NCBI GenBank assembly: GCA_024509875.1
Contig: JAMPIV010019101.1
Location: 87,001-151,000 of the forward strand
Reading direction: 5' to 3'
Length of the DNA stretch: 64,000 nt
DNA from: Oreohelix idahoensis
Taxonomy: Eukaryota; Mollusca; Gastropoda; Stylommatophora; Oreohelicidae
The position numbers and the translations under genes were made by a program. Below, in pieces: positions 45,076 to 57,964 of the stretch. Within the stretch, counting starts at the first letter, position 1. Each line of letters opens with the position of its first letter. The notes beneath the pieces are model-generated. The model was given only the letters and a program-made list of their open reading frames with translations, had not been told where the DNA came from and did not search any database.

Positions 45076-46096
45076 GAATGCTAAACTACTGTCAGGTGAA
45101 ACCTATCACCAGTTCTCTGCACGGTTAGAGACATACTTGGAGAAATGGACTTCTGTGGGGAAAACCCAAGATCTTAAGGAAATGATCCTTATAGAACAAT
45201 TAAGAGAGTCCATGGCTCCAGATCTGAGAAAGTTTCTCATGGAACAAGGTGCAGAGAGACTGGGTGAGTTATTGAATGTCGCTGAAAGGTATCAAGCAGC
45301 TCAGGCAGAGGTATCAGGTAATAAAAAGAAACAGGTAGATAATTTTAAGGCACCACAGAACTTTAATAAATTTGATCCTAGAGATCAGAACAAAGGTAAG
45401 CACCAGTTTGATAGGCCACGGTATGACAATAAAAATAAAACCCCACAATTCGATGAAAGAAAATTTGATGAAAGAAAATCTTTCAACCAAGGAAGGAGGT
45501 GGTGTAAAAATTGTAAGATGAACAATCATGACACTGACCATTGTAGAAGGAAACCTCCTCATTGTGCTGCTATGACATCTGGAAAGAAGGGAAAAAAGGT
45601 CAAACCTGCGGAACTACAGGAACCATACCACCCCCCAGTGTGTGAAGATGTCATCTGTAATGGAGTCACCATAAGGTGCTTATATGATACAGGTCTAGAT
45701 TATGATTCCGTTGTGAGTTCTCACCTGGTGCAGGCAGATCAATACACCACAGAAACAGTGGCGATTCAAACTGCAACCAAGGATGTAGCTACCATGACAC
45801 TTCCCGTCGCCCGGATAAATGTGAAAACGCGATATGTGGAAGGAATCATAAAAACAGCAGTGATAAATGAGCCAATCTACCCTCTGATATTGGGGTGTAG
45901 ATATGTCTTCTTGGGGAATCCCAAGAGACCTGTGATATTGGCAACGGTGCAGACCAGATCACAGTCCAAAAAGAAGGAGGAAAATCAAATAAATACTCAT
46001 CCAGATGAGATGAGGAAGGCACAGGCGGAGGACAAAACACTCAAGCCGTGTTTCAAGAAGTTACCCAAATCTCATACACCTCCAGGCAAGGGATAA
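45038..46096 (+). pseudogene. A2 capsid C-terminal half, zinc knuckle and protease
   Basis: A 352-codon frame. It carries the SCAN-like second half (YHQFSARLETYLEKW, EQLRESMAPDLRKFLMEQG), a basic linker and a CX2CX4HX4C zinc knuckle (CKNCKMNNHDTDHC, 45503-45544). The protease has YDTGLDYDSVV (DTG at 45686-45694). It is ended by TAA at 46094-46096 where A1 has GAA, a single substitution, and the next frame resumes in the same phase at 46103. The overlap with 44323-45075 comes from the extra A. Confidence 0.9.
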
Positions 46097-46102
46097 TTTT
46101 AT

Positions 46103-48778
46103 ATGAAGAACAAGCTGATTTATAGGAAGGCTGGATCTGAATCCAATGGTCACGGACAGCTGGTCCTTCCCACTTCATATAGGACTAAAGTGTTGGAACT
46201 AGGGCATGCGATTCCCTTCAGTGGTCATATGGGGATCAGCGCAACAGGACAGCGTATAGCTTGTCACTATTTCTGGCCAGGGATAACTGAAGATATCAAA
46301 CGATATGTAAAATCCTGTCCAGAGTGCCAACGAGTAGCACCTAAGCATTGGACTGCACCAGCAACTCTAGGGGAAATGCCCATAGTGGGAACACCCTTTG
46401 AGAGAGTTGCCGTGGACCTTGTGGGACCTCTCACTCGAACTAAGAGAAGGAACAGCTACATTCTGACTCTGGTGGACACTTGTTCTATGTGGGGAGAGGC
46501 GGTAGCCCTGTCATCGATTGACTCTAAACATGTGGCAGAGGCATTACTCACAATTTTCACAAGGTTAGGCTTTCCCAATCAAATCTTGACTGATAATGGC
46601 TCTCAGTTCAAGGGGAAACTAACAGAAGAAGTTTTCAGGATCTTTCAGGCCAAACACTTCCATTGTAGTGTGTACCATCCCCAAGGGAACGGCCAAGTGG
46701 AAAGATTTAATGGCACGTTGATGTCGATCCTGAGAAAGTTGGCACACGAAAAACCAGATACATGGGACCAGTACCTTCACGCCGCCCTCTTTGCTTATCG
46801 GGAGGTACTCCATAGTTCAACCGGTATGGCCCCGGCAACATTATTATTTGGAAGGCCAATAAAAGGTCCACTCGAAGCTCTGTTAAGAACGTGGACTGAT
46901 GAAAAGGCAGAGGAAAATATTACATCCTCATACCAATATGTGAATGAGCTGACCACTCGTTTAAAAACTGGCTGGAAACTTGCCACTGAAAATTTGAGAC
47001 AAGCCAGGAAAAAACATGCTGCCTATTACAACAGGAAAGCTAAAGATAGAGATTTGGCTGTGGGAGAGAAGGTACTGCTTCTTCTACCCGGTAGTCAGAA
47101 TAAGTTACAAATTGGATGGCAAGGTCCATATACAGTTCTAGAGAAGGTGTCTAGAACCAATTATAAGATAGATAAGAAGGGGAAAGAAAAAATCTATCAT
47201 GTGAATCTCCTGAAGAAATATTTGGAAAGAGAAAATCAGGAAGAGACACACTTGTTGACCTTGTCCATTGCAATGGAGATGAAAAAGGAACCACTTTCAT
47301 CATTTGAATATCCATTACATCCCTGTGAGACAGCGGCACAGGTGAAAATCAGTACACACTTAACGAAAGATCAGAAGAAGAGAGTGCAACAGGTTTTAGA
47401 TGATCATACAGAGGTGTTAACGGACCGACCGGGGCATACAAACTTATTGGAATATGATATGAAACTGATAGACCCCACACCTGTCTGTATGAAACCCTAT
47501 TCGATTCCTTTTGCTAAGGAGAAAGCCTTGAAGGAAGAGATAGACTATTTGTTGAAGGAGGGAATAATTTCACACAGTGAATCTTCGTATAGTTCCAGTG
47601 TGGTGCTTTTAAGGAAACCCTCTGGAGAACATAGACTCTGTATAGATTACAGGAGACTGAATGCTATCACAGAAGGTCAGGTGGATCCATTGCCGGATAC
47701 AAATCAGTTGTTTGCCAGGCTAAATAAAGCTAAATATTTCTCAAAAGTGGATCTGAGTAAAGGATACTATCAGATTCCAGTAAAGCCTGAGGTTAGACCG
47801 TACCTAGCTTTTAGTACCTCAGAGGGACACTATGAGTTTAACAGATTGCCATTTGGATTGAAGAATGCGCCTAGTGTCTTCTCTAGAATGATGAGAAAAT
47901 TGTTGGATCCTCTGAATAATCCATGCATCACAAATTTCATGGATGATATCCTTATAGCAACAGAAACATTTGAGGAACACATTGACTCTCTGAACATGCT
48001 GTTTATTCGACTTAGAGAAGCGAATTTGACAGCCCGATCAACCAAATGTTGCGTTGGATGTAAAGAATTAGAATTCTTGGGACACACAGTCCATCAGGGA
48101 AACATGACCCCTGACCCCAAGAATTTAGAGAAACTAAAGAAAGCCCCGAGGCCACAAACCAAGAAAGACGTGAGATCCTTTGTCTCATTATGTGGTTTCT
48201 ACCAAAAGTATATCAAAAACTTTAATTCCATATGTGCACCGTTAACTGATTTGACACGCAAAGGAAATCCAGATCGAATTACATGGACAGCACAATGTGA
48301 ATTGGCATACCAGGAATTGAAGGAAAAGCTCACAAGCAAACCTATTTTGAAATTACCTGACTTAAGTCAAGAATTCATTGTGAGAACGGATGCAAGTAAT
48401 ATCGGGTTGGGCGCGACCCTGTTACAGAAATCAGATGCACTGGATGGGGAATTAACCCCAGTGGCATATGCTAGCAGAAAGTTGAATAAAGCTGAAACGA
48501 ATTACTCAACTAGCGAAAAAGAATGTCTTGCAGTAATATGGGCGATAAAGAAATTCAATATTTATCTGTATGGGAAGGCATTCAAGTTGCAAACGGATCA
48601 CAAACCCTTGTCGTTTCTAGCGCAGGCTAGGCATGAAAATTCGAGGTTACTCAGATGGTCCTTACTTTTGCAGCCATTCCAATTCAGCATAGAGTATATT
48701 TCTGGAAAAACCAACCTGGGAGCGGATTTTCTAAGCCGCCATCCGTGTGATGAAAATCACCGTAAGCCCCAGGAATAA
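46103..48778 (+). pseudogene. A2 integrase, GPY/F module, reverse transcriptase and RNase H
   Basis: An 891-codon uninterrupted frame, in phase with the upstream protease but separated from it by the TAA at 46094-46096. Integrase comes first, with HX6H and CPEC, then D in AVDLVGP, D in LTDNGSQF and E in GNGQVERFNG. GPY/F has GWQGPYTVLEKV. RT has CIDYRRLNAI, KVDLSKGYYQIPV, RLPFGLKNAP and FMDDILIA. RNase H has RTDASNIGLGATLLQ and QTDHKPLSFL. All catalytic residues look intact, so this is the best-preserved polymerase of the A family. The first methionine is probably internal to the natural polyprotein. Confidence 0.93.
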
Positions 48779-48834
48779 TATTAAATTTCTCTATGTGTAT
48801 ATAGAATTATAGACTGACATATAACGTCTGTTTT

Positions 48835-48848
48835 AAGTGGGGAGAATT
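48835..48848 (+). promoter_or_regulatory. A2 polypurine tract
   Basis: AAGTGGGGAGAATT directly before the 3' LTR start TGTCG; same sequence as in A1. Confidence 0.75.
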
Positions 48849-49208
48849 TGTCGTGAGAAATTCTAATCCACATATATAAATTATAAAGTAAATGTAAAGC
48901 CTAACGCATTAATTCAATAAAAGGAAAGAAGAATGGTAAAAGACCAGTGCTTTTCCCAATAGCGTACACCTGCGTTGTAGAAAGCCATAATGACTGAACA
49001 CGAGATCCCCTTTTCCTACTTCGTCTGCATATTGTAACGCTTTCACGTTTGCTAGTAAAGCCTACTGCATAAACTACACGCGGTTCAAAAATAAAACGTG
49101 TACTGTATTTCTTAGAAAACCTTGAGATAGACACACTGCGTAATGACCTAGATTAATACTAGCATTAATGTCATTATATACACTGCGTAATGAAAAGACA
49201 GACGGACT

Positions 49209-49253
<45 letters not shown>

Positions 49254-51307
49254 CTGAACGGAGGAACACATGCAATGCTACCACGTCGTCTAGCGATAAA
49301 AGTGAACGCAAATCACACGCGAAAGGCATGAAGCACTAATTTTTTTTTTCAAATAGACAGTGATAAAAAACACTACCAATACGAGGTTAGGTTTTAAAAA
49401 ACATGGTTAATGCTTATTAGGAAACATGACACAATACTGTTTTACGTCTGAAATCCTGACAGTACAGAAGACACCCCATAGTATCGAAGTGAACGGGTGG
49501 TAGAAGAAAATACATATTTTGAACGAAGCCACTTGGCCCCATTAAATTTATATATTTGGGTTCCTTAGGACTTGCTGACAAAGAATATGTTAAGTGTTAC
49601 GCAAATAGTCTAGGAATTAACAAATTATAGCCAAAATAAAATAGTGAGGTTGTCTGACAGCACCAGATCATATTTGCTCAGTGGCATGTTTTAAAACCAC
49701 TATTTTACGGGAAATAGGCCAACAAGTTAAATCCGATTTGATTGGCTAGAAGAATATGTAAGGCGAAACATGATTAGTCGAATGCAAATACTATTTTGGT
49801 TGTTAAGGGAAACGGTAGGAAGGGTAAATTTTTTCAAAAGCTTTTGTAAACATGGTCCCATTGGTTAGACCATTTGATATAGTCAATTAGGAGCGTCAGT
49901 TCAGGGCCACATTTTGAAAATAAACTTATTGAGAAGCAAGTGCGTTGAGATCCAGCTCATATTTTTCTAATGAAAGCCTGGGACAGAGGCAGATCGGAAT
50001 TGTGCCATAACTCATCGCCAGTCAACGTATTTGTTTAATATTTCCTTGAAATTGTGGTAAGCTAGACATATTTGATATCTTTTTGATGAAAAATTGAATG
50101 TGAATTGATAATTTATGTCTGTATGTGTGTGGTTCAGTAGCAAACATGAGGCAAAGCCTAGATAATTGCTCCACCATGAACAAAACTTGTCGGAGAGGAG
50201 TTTAACTGCCTAGGCCTATATGGAATTGCCAAATAGTACTATGACACCTATCTTATTGAATAGAAGGAAATAATGCTGGAATTGCAGAGGCGTTGTAACC
50301 ATTAGGGAGAGGAATACTGGTGTATACTGTTACATGAGAAGCTAGCAGTTGGCCTACCGCGCTGAACTCTGTGTTTGTTATGTATTGTGCTTCAGTGTGG
50401 AAATAGATTATAAATTAGTTCTGAAGTAGGAGGTACACCCTTCTTGTTTCAGGGACCGTGGTACTAACATATTAAAGCAGCACCTGGTCTGAGTTTTGCT
50501 GAATCCAGAGGCTGGTAGCATACTCCTTGGTCAATATATCGACCAGTGTTGGTTCTCAAGAACACGGTGAAGCAAGCGAGCAGTGGAGACTGTTTCCTGC
50601 CGCCCACACAGAAGTTAAGAGTTCGTGGCCAGAGCAGCTCAATCTTGTGTATACCCCCTCTAAAAGTGACTTTACCTTAAATCAAGAGGGACATTTATTT
50701 GTTTCAAATAAAAAGAAACTGTGAACCTTTCCAATATTATTTCCACGAGAAACAAACACTTGAAGTCATGATGACACACAATCACCTAGCTTGAAAAGCC
50801 AGTATTACCTCATAGTACTACAGCACAACTTACACACAAATTGCAATAATAATATATGGCAATACAAAGATCCTATCTATAAATTGTGTACAGACAACTT
50901 GTGATTACATTTGATTGTGATTTCTGGTTCACTTTGTAGTTGAATCAGGATATTTAATATTTGAAGGAATTAATACATATTTTAAAAGTTACCCTTGACT
51001 TATTAAGATAGCCTTATAGAGTGTTCTATGTATGTGAGTGTCACAGTGTTGTAAAGTATTGTTGATTTTAATTAAAGTATTTATCTGTCTGTTGTTGTTG
51101 TGACTTACACTTCATCATTATCATAACCCTAGACATTCAACGTAGTCATTACAATATTCCAGAATAAGCCTGACTGAGGTATAAATGTGGTAGCAAGTAA
51201 GGTTATCTGTAATACACCACACTTATTAGATACAGATACCTTCACAGCTGATCTCAGTCAGTACACTAAGTCTCCTATAAATATTTATACCATCCCACTT
51301 TACCACA
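48849..51307 (+). repeat. 3' LTR of element A2
   Basis: 2459 bp, matching the 5' LTR, with a slightly longer (GA)n run at about 49211-49250. Followed by the TSD AGTAT at 51308-51312. Confidence 0.95.
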
Positions 51308-51312
51308 AGTAT

Positions 51313-51577
51313 TATGAGATGCAACATTCTTGCTCGTGCTCAAGTTAATTTTTATATCAGATCGACTTGGGCCACTGGTGAACGGCACTACTGGATCAGA
51401 AATTTGAACTACAAGCCTATCGGATACTGGTATGCAGAAATTCCATGTTGAGACTACATCAATTTGCTTATCATTCACCGCTGACTCTGTCTTACCATTA
51501 CCATTGCTAGAAATTACATACTGTCGATGCGATCTTGCAGCAGATAGTTGCTTTGATCTCTTACCTATTCTTCCCAT
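51313..51577 (-). pseudogene. Mutator-like transposase, N-terminal segment
   Basis: Minus strand, ATG at 51575-51577. It encodes MGRIGKRSKQLSAARSH and a polar segment up to the A2 insertion, then continues at 41669 after removal of the element and one AGTAT. The basic GKRSKxLSxA start is common at the N-terminus of this transposase family. Continuity with 40917-41669 is inferred from the TSD and strand. Confidence 0.65.
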
Positions 51578-54489
51578 TTTGAAGTAATAGAACACAATTC
51601 ATTGAAATTTAAACAAGAGAAAAATATCGAACGCCACGTTCCATGCAGCAAACAATTAATTTGTTTACGGGCGGAAGAAGCTGTTGTTATCTTCCACATT
51701 TGCGCACGCAGCCAAAGTGTTGTTATGACCAATCAAAACCGGTGTTTACGTTTGCGTCTTGAATGGGTCGGGAATGAGGGCACGAGGTCACCACGTGACC
51801 ACTCCTTATAAGGAAGTTAGCGTAAAATTAAGGAAATTTTCAAAGCAACATCACTCAGAGCTATGAGAAAAAAGTTTTGAACTTGCTATAATGCGGCAGA
51901 CAACGAAATTCTTTTTTTATCGATACCACGTACTCCACGATATGGACAGCGTAACTAAGCTATTATTGAGCGACAAATCTTGCATTTTCGGCACAAAGTT
52001 GCAAATCATAGCTAGGGGGTTGATAAGGGTGGATTTGCGCTGAAGTGGTAACTTGCCACCCTTATCGACACCTGGTATTAAAGTGTAAGATGTAGGTGTC
52101 TTCTCTGATTTAGGATGTTGCTGTGTATGTGGTAGTGGAACAGTTCACAGGGTTATCACACAGGCAACATGACGTGTAGAGTCATAGAAAGGGTAACTTC
52201 GTTGTATAAGTTTCTTCCATTTATTGCACGCCACAAAACAGTCATGATACTTATGACATCAACATAGTTAACGAGTTCAGCAAGATGATATGGCACATTG
52301 AAAACAATTTCTGTAGTCAGCAATGACAGCTGTTGTATATATGCGTCATAAGACATCACAGTTCAATAGATTCAGAAATTCATAAATCATAGAGTTCTAG
52401 TTCGTGAAGCTGTATAAATAATAATAATAATTTCTGCAACAGTGTCAACTGCAGGTTATCACTGTTCATAGACAATAATAATAATAATATTCCCTTCCTG
52501 ATGCTAGCAGATCAGATGTATACAATCAGTCCGTTTACTGTCTGCACGTGAATAGCATACATGGGCTACAGGTCAGCTCGACCTTTATAATGTTCCTAAG
52601 TCTAACCATCTGACTTGGACGTGATCTCTGATATAACGAATCCTGGAACACAGACAATAGTCTTGTTGGTCTAGAGCGACCCATATATATTTAACTAGTT
52701 CAGGTATAAAGATACCGGTGACTTAATCCTAGTCAAAGTACCTCTCCATTTTGCATCACACAGGCGAGCAAATAGGCGACAAAATGACGAACCTCTAGAT
52801 GATAGCATAAAGTTCGATACAAGAGGAATTACCTTATTTCGGAAAATCAACCATGAACATATGCCTCCAGGCAGGCTTGAATAATACGGGAAATAGTCTA
52901 GTTAGCTAACTAACTCACAACGACACTGTATTTCCCTCAGAAAATCACAAGACGCAGTTGCGTCTGCTCGCTTCTTAAACCATTTCTCAACTGCCCCAAC
53001 TGGGCGGAACACACAGAACGAACTCCCAGCTTTTGACATGCGCAGAACGACAATCTCTGAGTTGCCGTTCACAATAAGACGATTCTAAGAACATTCGAGA
53101 TAAAAGTCTTACACAGTCGCGCCTTTTATGGTCATGAAAAGAAGCGTTAAGAAAGGTTTCAGACATCTACCATAGTTGACTGATACTACCAAATAAGGAG
53201 ATGTGGTCACGCTTCGTTCAAGAAATTATAGACCGAACGTGTCTCTATACAAGAGAAGGCAACTCCTAAAAAATTGTAGTCTCGATAACTCGGATTATGT
53301 CCCTTTGACCATAGAAAACATAATACACACTTCAGTCAAAAAAATGATCATACATATGAAAAAATGTTTATACAAACGAAAAATAATAATGATCCGTGCG
53401 TAACAGGGGTAGTACAAAAAATATGCTTTTTGATACATCAAATGCATTTGTTATGTCATAAAACCTTGCTCAATCGATTCCTCGATGATTATTTAATAAA
53501 ATTAGCTCAAAAGTAAAAAATCGATATTTTGTACCTGAAATTCTACTTTCACTGCCGTGCATGAGCAAAGGAAATTAAAATGACATGTAGGGCCTATAAG
53601 TGCGAGGGTCCCTTCTGACCAATCTATAGGCCCCTCGATGGCGGGGCCTCCGGGACGTGCCCGTTGCAACAAGGTGATGGTTACGCCACTGCTCCTATGA
53701 AGTAAATGCTAGAAGGTTGTTATACCGCCTTATTTGGTCCATTAAATATATGACTTGTGAGGACTCTTTAAGTTAACAGTGTCTTGATAAAACGTTAAGA
53801 TACTTTGGTAATTCTGGCAACTTTAATTTACCATTATGGCAACAGACAAAATTACGTTTCATTACGTTCAATAATTATTGAAAATATTTGGTTTCAGATA
53901 AATTAATCTTCAAATCGTAATCTTATTATCACTAATGATCTCCTGTTTATTTACCGGAGAGATTGGTGCGTTCGTGTCAACAAATGCGAGGTGTATGATT
54001 GCCTGGATGCATAAATTGCGATGGCATGTTTTAAACAACTTGCTGGAACCCTGGGAACAGATAGTGGCTTCTGGAACCCTGGGAACGGACAACGGCTTCC
54101 GGAGCGCTCGCTTCTCAATTGCTAGCACTAATACTTTAACCAAATGCTATTCAGGGAACCATATATTTATGTCTTAAATCGTTGTCAAACAGCGCAAAAA
54201 TGATACATATACAAGACGGCACGGTGAAGCAAATTATTATGTTATTTGTATTTACTTCCATTACCAGGATTTCCATATCCCCTAATCGTAGTTTTGGCCT
54301 CCGGATTTTTAATATGTTCAGTGGCAGATGTTAGGATTACGGGTAGGAGTAGGCTACAATTAATTAGCTTTACATGAAACACAAACATGAATTAAAAGCT
54401 TTATCGTCAAACACAAATCAGTAGTTTTTATCATTTGCTGAGTTTTTAACTTGTAACACGTGTCAGGAACTATTGATACTGAGCTGCAA
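51578..54489. other. long non-coding stretch
   Basis: No gene recognised. It contains a compact hairpin at 52022-52066 (listed), small AAT-rich microsatellites near 52420 and 52480, and a GC-richer patch at about 53590-53700. Short frames here look random. Confidence 0.55.
52022..52066. repeat. hairpin with 11-bp perfect arms
   Basis: GATAAGGGTGG (52022-52032) is the exact reverse complement of CCACCCTTATC (52056-52066), with a 23-base loop; pairing can extend outward with one wobble. Function unknown. Confidence 0.7.
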
Positions 54490-55735
54490 GTCATACTCCT
54501 TACTCATGTCTTCATACTGAACAACCAGTCATAATCTTTCTTCCTGCATTTATAATGAACTACCAGTCATATTCCTTCTTCCTATCTTCATACTGAGCTA
54601 CCAGTGATATTCCTTCTTCCTATCTTCATAATAAACTACCAGTCATATTCCTTCTTCCTATCTTCATACTGAGCTACCAGTGATATTCCTTCTTCCTATC
54701 TTCATACTGAGCTACCAGTCATATTCCTTCTTCCTATCTTTATAATGAGCTACCAGTCATATTCCTTCTTCCTATCTTCATACTACCAGTCATATTCCTT
54801 CTTCCTATCTTTATACTGGGCAACCAGTCATATTCCTTCTTCCTATCTTCATACTGAGCTACCAGTCATATTCCTTCTTCCTAGCGTCATACTGAGCTAC
54901 CAGCTTATATTCCTTCCTCCTGTATTTATATTGATATATAAGTCATATGTCTTCTTCCTATCTTCATACTGACCTACCAGTCAATATTCCCTCCTCTTGT
55001 CTTCATATTGAGCTACCAGCTTGTATTTCTTCCTCCAGTCTTTATGCTAAGCTACCAGTCATATTCCTTCTTCCTATCTTCATACTGAGCTGCCAGACAT
55101 ATTCCTTCTTCCTATCTTCATACTGACCTACCAGTCATATTCCTTCTTCCTATCTTATACTGAGCTACCAGTCACATTCCTTCTTCCTATCTTCATACTG
55201 AGCTACCAATCATATTCCTTCTTCATACTGAGCTGCCAGACATATTCCTTCTTCCTATCTTCATACTGACCTACCAGTCATATTCCTTCTTCCTATCTTA
55301 TACTGAGCTACCAGTCATATTCCTTCTTCCTATCTTCATACTGAGCTACCAGTCATATTCCTTCTTCCTATCTTATACTGAGCTGCCAGACATATTCCTT
55401 CTTCTTATCTTCATACTGACCTACCAGTCATATTCCTTCTTCCTATCTTATACTGAGCTACCAGTCATATTCCTTCTTCCTATCTTCATACTGAGCTGCC
55501 AGACATATTCCTTCTTCCTATCTTCATACTGACCTACCAGTCATATTCCTTCTTCCTATCTTCATACTGAGGTGCCAGACAAATTCCTTCTTCTTATCTT
55601 CATACTGACCTACCAGTCATATTCCTTCTTCCTATCTTATACTGAGCTACCAGTCATATTCCTTCTTCCTATCTCTGTACTGAGCTACCAGTCATATTCC
55701 TTCTTCCAATCTTCACACTGAGCTGCCAGCCATGC
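54490..55735. repeat. 38-bp minisatellite
   Basis: About 30 units of the type TTCATACTGAGCTACCAGTC ATATTCCTTCTTCCTATC, 37-39 bases each. The left end is degenerate. From about 55080 a variant unit (GAGCTGCCAGACATATTCC) recurs every 2-4 units, giving a higher-order pattern. Frames across it are repeat artefacts. Confidence 0.95.
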
Positions 55736-56328
55736 CACTTTCTCTCAACCTCATGAAATCTTCATACTGACGGACCTGTCATGCTACGTTTCCCTCAGCC
55801 TCATGAAATCTTCATACAGATGTACCAGCCATTCTACTTTTCCTTCAATTTCCTTCATACTGACGGACCAGTCATGTTACTTTCTCTCAGCCTCACGAAA
55901 CCTTCAAAGTGAACCACATGACATGACACTTTATCTTAGCAACATAATACATTCTCTCAGACTCTCAAAGTCTCATACTGAGGAGCCAGCTATCCCACCC
56001 CTTCATACAAAAGTCATGCTGAGCTTCCAGTTATGCAAACATCTCGCCAAACGCCGTCATAAAGAGCTTGTATGGTATTGTCAAAACGATGATGGGATAA
56101 TTGGCCTATTTAGAACATACCTTGGTCTGGTGTGTTGGGGAACTTCAAGACGTAAAATATTTCTATAGAAGAGCTTGATTTAAAAGATAGTTCGGGTGCT
56201 GGTTTTTGTTTTTGTTTCACCGAATGTAACCGCACCTTTGCATGACCAGTGTTTGTTCTACAACCAGCCTCGTTGATGCGCTTGTCACCAAGGTGTTCCT
56301 TGCAGCCAGTGCATGAATATATCTTTAC
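55736..56328. other. degenerate repeat flank of the minisatellite
   Basis: Up to about 56030, loosely repeated pieces of the type CTTCATACTGACGGACC and CTCTCAGCCTCATGAAA with about 50-60 base spacing continue the array in diverged form. From 56030 to 56328 nothing is recognised. Confidence 0.6.
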
Positions 56329-56700
56329 TTACTTAGTCGTTCCTATTCTACCGTGAGGTGTAGAGGTTTGGAAAAGAGACCGCCATACTATACTATCGGA
56401 TGTCTTCCTCCTGGCCTGGTTCCATTCTAATCCTCGGTCCTTCAGAGATTATCTAACGTTGTCCTCCCAGCGGGCTCTAGGTCGTCCTGGAGGTCTGGAT
56501 CCCTGGCTGTTAGTTCCCCACTCTCGTCGAGGTACCCGATCTTCTCCCATTCTGCAGATATGGCCAAACCTTCGTACTTTGGGACTGTCCTCCTTGGGTC
56601 TGTAGGTGCTGGGTTTTGAGGCCGTACCGTATCATCTGGTTGCGAACCATGTCTCATCTTGTTACTTCGGCCACTTTCCACAGATACCTCATTTCTGAGG
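56329..56700 (-). mobile_element. LINE 3' fragment (another family)
   Basis: Minus strand. The frame reads RRFGHICRMGEDRVPRREW, then PPGRPRARWEDNVR, a stop, SLKDRGLEWNQARRKTSDSI and VWRSLFQTSTPHGRIGT, ending in a stop at 56329-56331. The GHICRM / GRPRARWEDNVR pair is the conserved C-terminus of many non-LTR retrotransposon polymerases. It is 5'-truncated with at least one internal stop and an earlier frame change near 56600. Confidence 0.72.
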
Positions 56701-57964
56701 TTTGGGGCTGGCTTTTGTAGGTTGTATTCATTGCATGAAGACCGTCAAATAAAGGATAGTTCTAGAACAGGGGTCGGCAACCAGTCGATTCCGTCTCCCG
56801 GCAGATCATAGAGGATGGTTTAATACATTTCTTGATGATGAAAGAAGGAAAAGAAAGAATTTTTATAGTTGCAAAATTTCGATCTGGCTCTCTCCCGCTG
56901 ACATGTAAAAGCTCAGTATCCCCTGGATTCCAGATAATTTTACTCGTTCCCAGTGTCCTAGCTTACTAAAACGTTACTTTATTCATGAACTGTTTAAGAT
57001 AAGAACGCGACTTTTACTTTAAAATGAAGTTAACATTCGGTAGTTATTGTTGTTTAACTAGGGATGGTCAGCTTCTCGCTCTTTTGCAGCCAATACCAAG
57101 ACTTAAAGCCCTTGGCATTATCTACGCTTTAGATCTATGCTTTTCCTGTGCTTTTTCTGTCAATCCGAAACATGCTAAGTTGAACTCATGAGCTCCAGTT
57201 TCTCCAGCTTGGCTTGCATTTAATGGATCGTCACATCTGGTCTCAAGCTAGGAGTAAGAAGCGCGTGGCATTCTGTGCATTCCACGCCATCCAAAGGGGC
57301 TCTCCAACTATGCAGAGCTAAAATACTCTGCTCTGATTCTGGGCTGTCCCAAGGAATTGTCACGTCCTGCACAGAGCCACTTCTCAGCTACCCCTGCTTA
57401 TCATTGGGTCATGATTATATCCTCCTGCATGTCAACCAGGTCATAGCCAAAGAATCACGTCTTGGGCTCAAGTGACTTCTCCAAGGTTAGTGTGCAATGC
57501 TGGGTTCTCAACAAGTTTCACCGCAGGAGGAATCCCTGGAAGTGTGTGGATGATTTCAAGAGTCAATGACGGTGTAATTAGCCTCACACAGAGGTTCACT
57601 TCCACTTTATTATATCATTGTGCATAGCTGGTAATCACATAAGGATGACTCCCAGATATGCATTAATATTCGGTAAAATATCATTTAGTTTGAATTGTTC
57701 ACCTCTATGTTGATGGAACTGCAGGACGCAAATCGTCCGGTAGAGATAACAGTTACATAATATAAGCCTTACGTTTTTTCCCAAGTTCCAAATATTGTGA
57801 ACTCTGAAAACAGAGTTCATTTATCAAGTAGATCTTAAAGAGCTCGACGTTTCTAAGGTAGGTCACAACAATTCCTGGGTTGCCTGGCGCTGTTCTAGAG
57901 GGAGTAAAGGTAGCCCGTAGCAGAAACTGCCGTAGGGGAGTGAAGTGTTAGAGACATCACCGTA
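56701..57964. other. no gene recognised
   Basis: Anonymous DNA of moderate GC; short frames only. Confidence 0.5.

Larger units (their letters stand above)
41675..51307 (+). mobile_element. Gmr1-like LTR retrotransposon A2, complete
   Basis: 9633 bp with two about 2.46-kb LTRs, a primer site, gag-PR-INT-RT-RNase H in what was a single frame, a polypurine tract and an AGTAT TSD. It is inserted in the N-terminal half of a Mutator-like transposase pseudogene. The two LTRs differ at roughly 15-20 places by eye, so insertion is recent. The coding region has one extra base in an A run near 45067 and a stop at 46094-46096. Confidence 0.96.

Noticed and set aside
54745..54972. Open frame across the minisatellite
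   Set aside because: Repeat units lacking a stop in one frame; no coding evidence.
54490..55735. CRISPR-like array of short repeats
   Set aside because: Units are directly adjacent with no unique spacers, in a eukaryotic context; this is a minisatellite.
55803..56168. A 121-codon frame beginning in the diverged minisatellite flank
   Set aside because: The first half is degenerate repeat; no recognisable domain.
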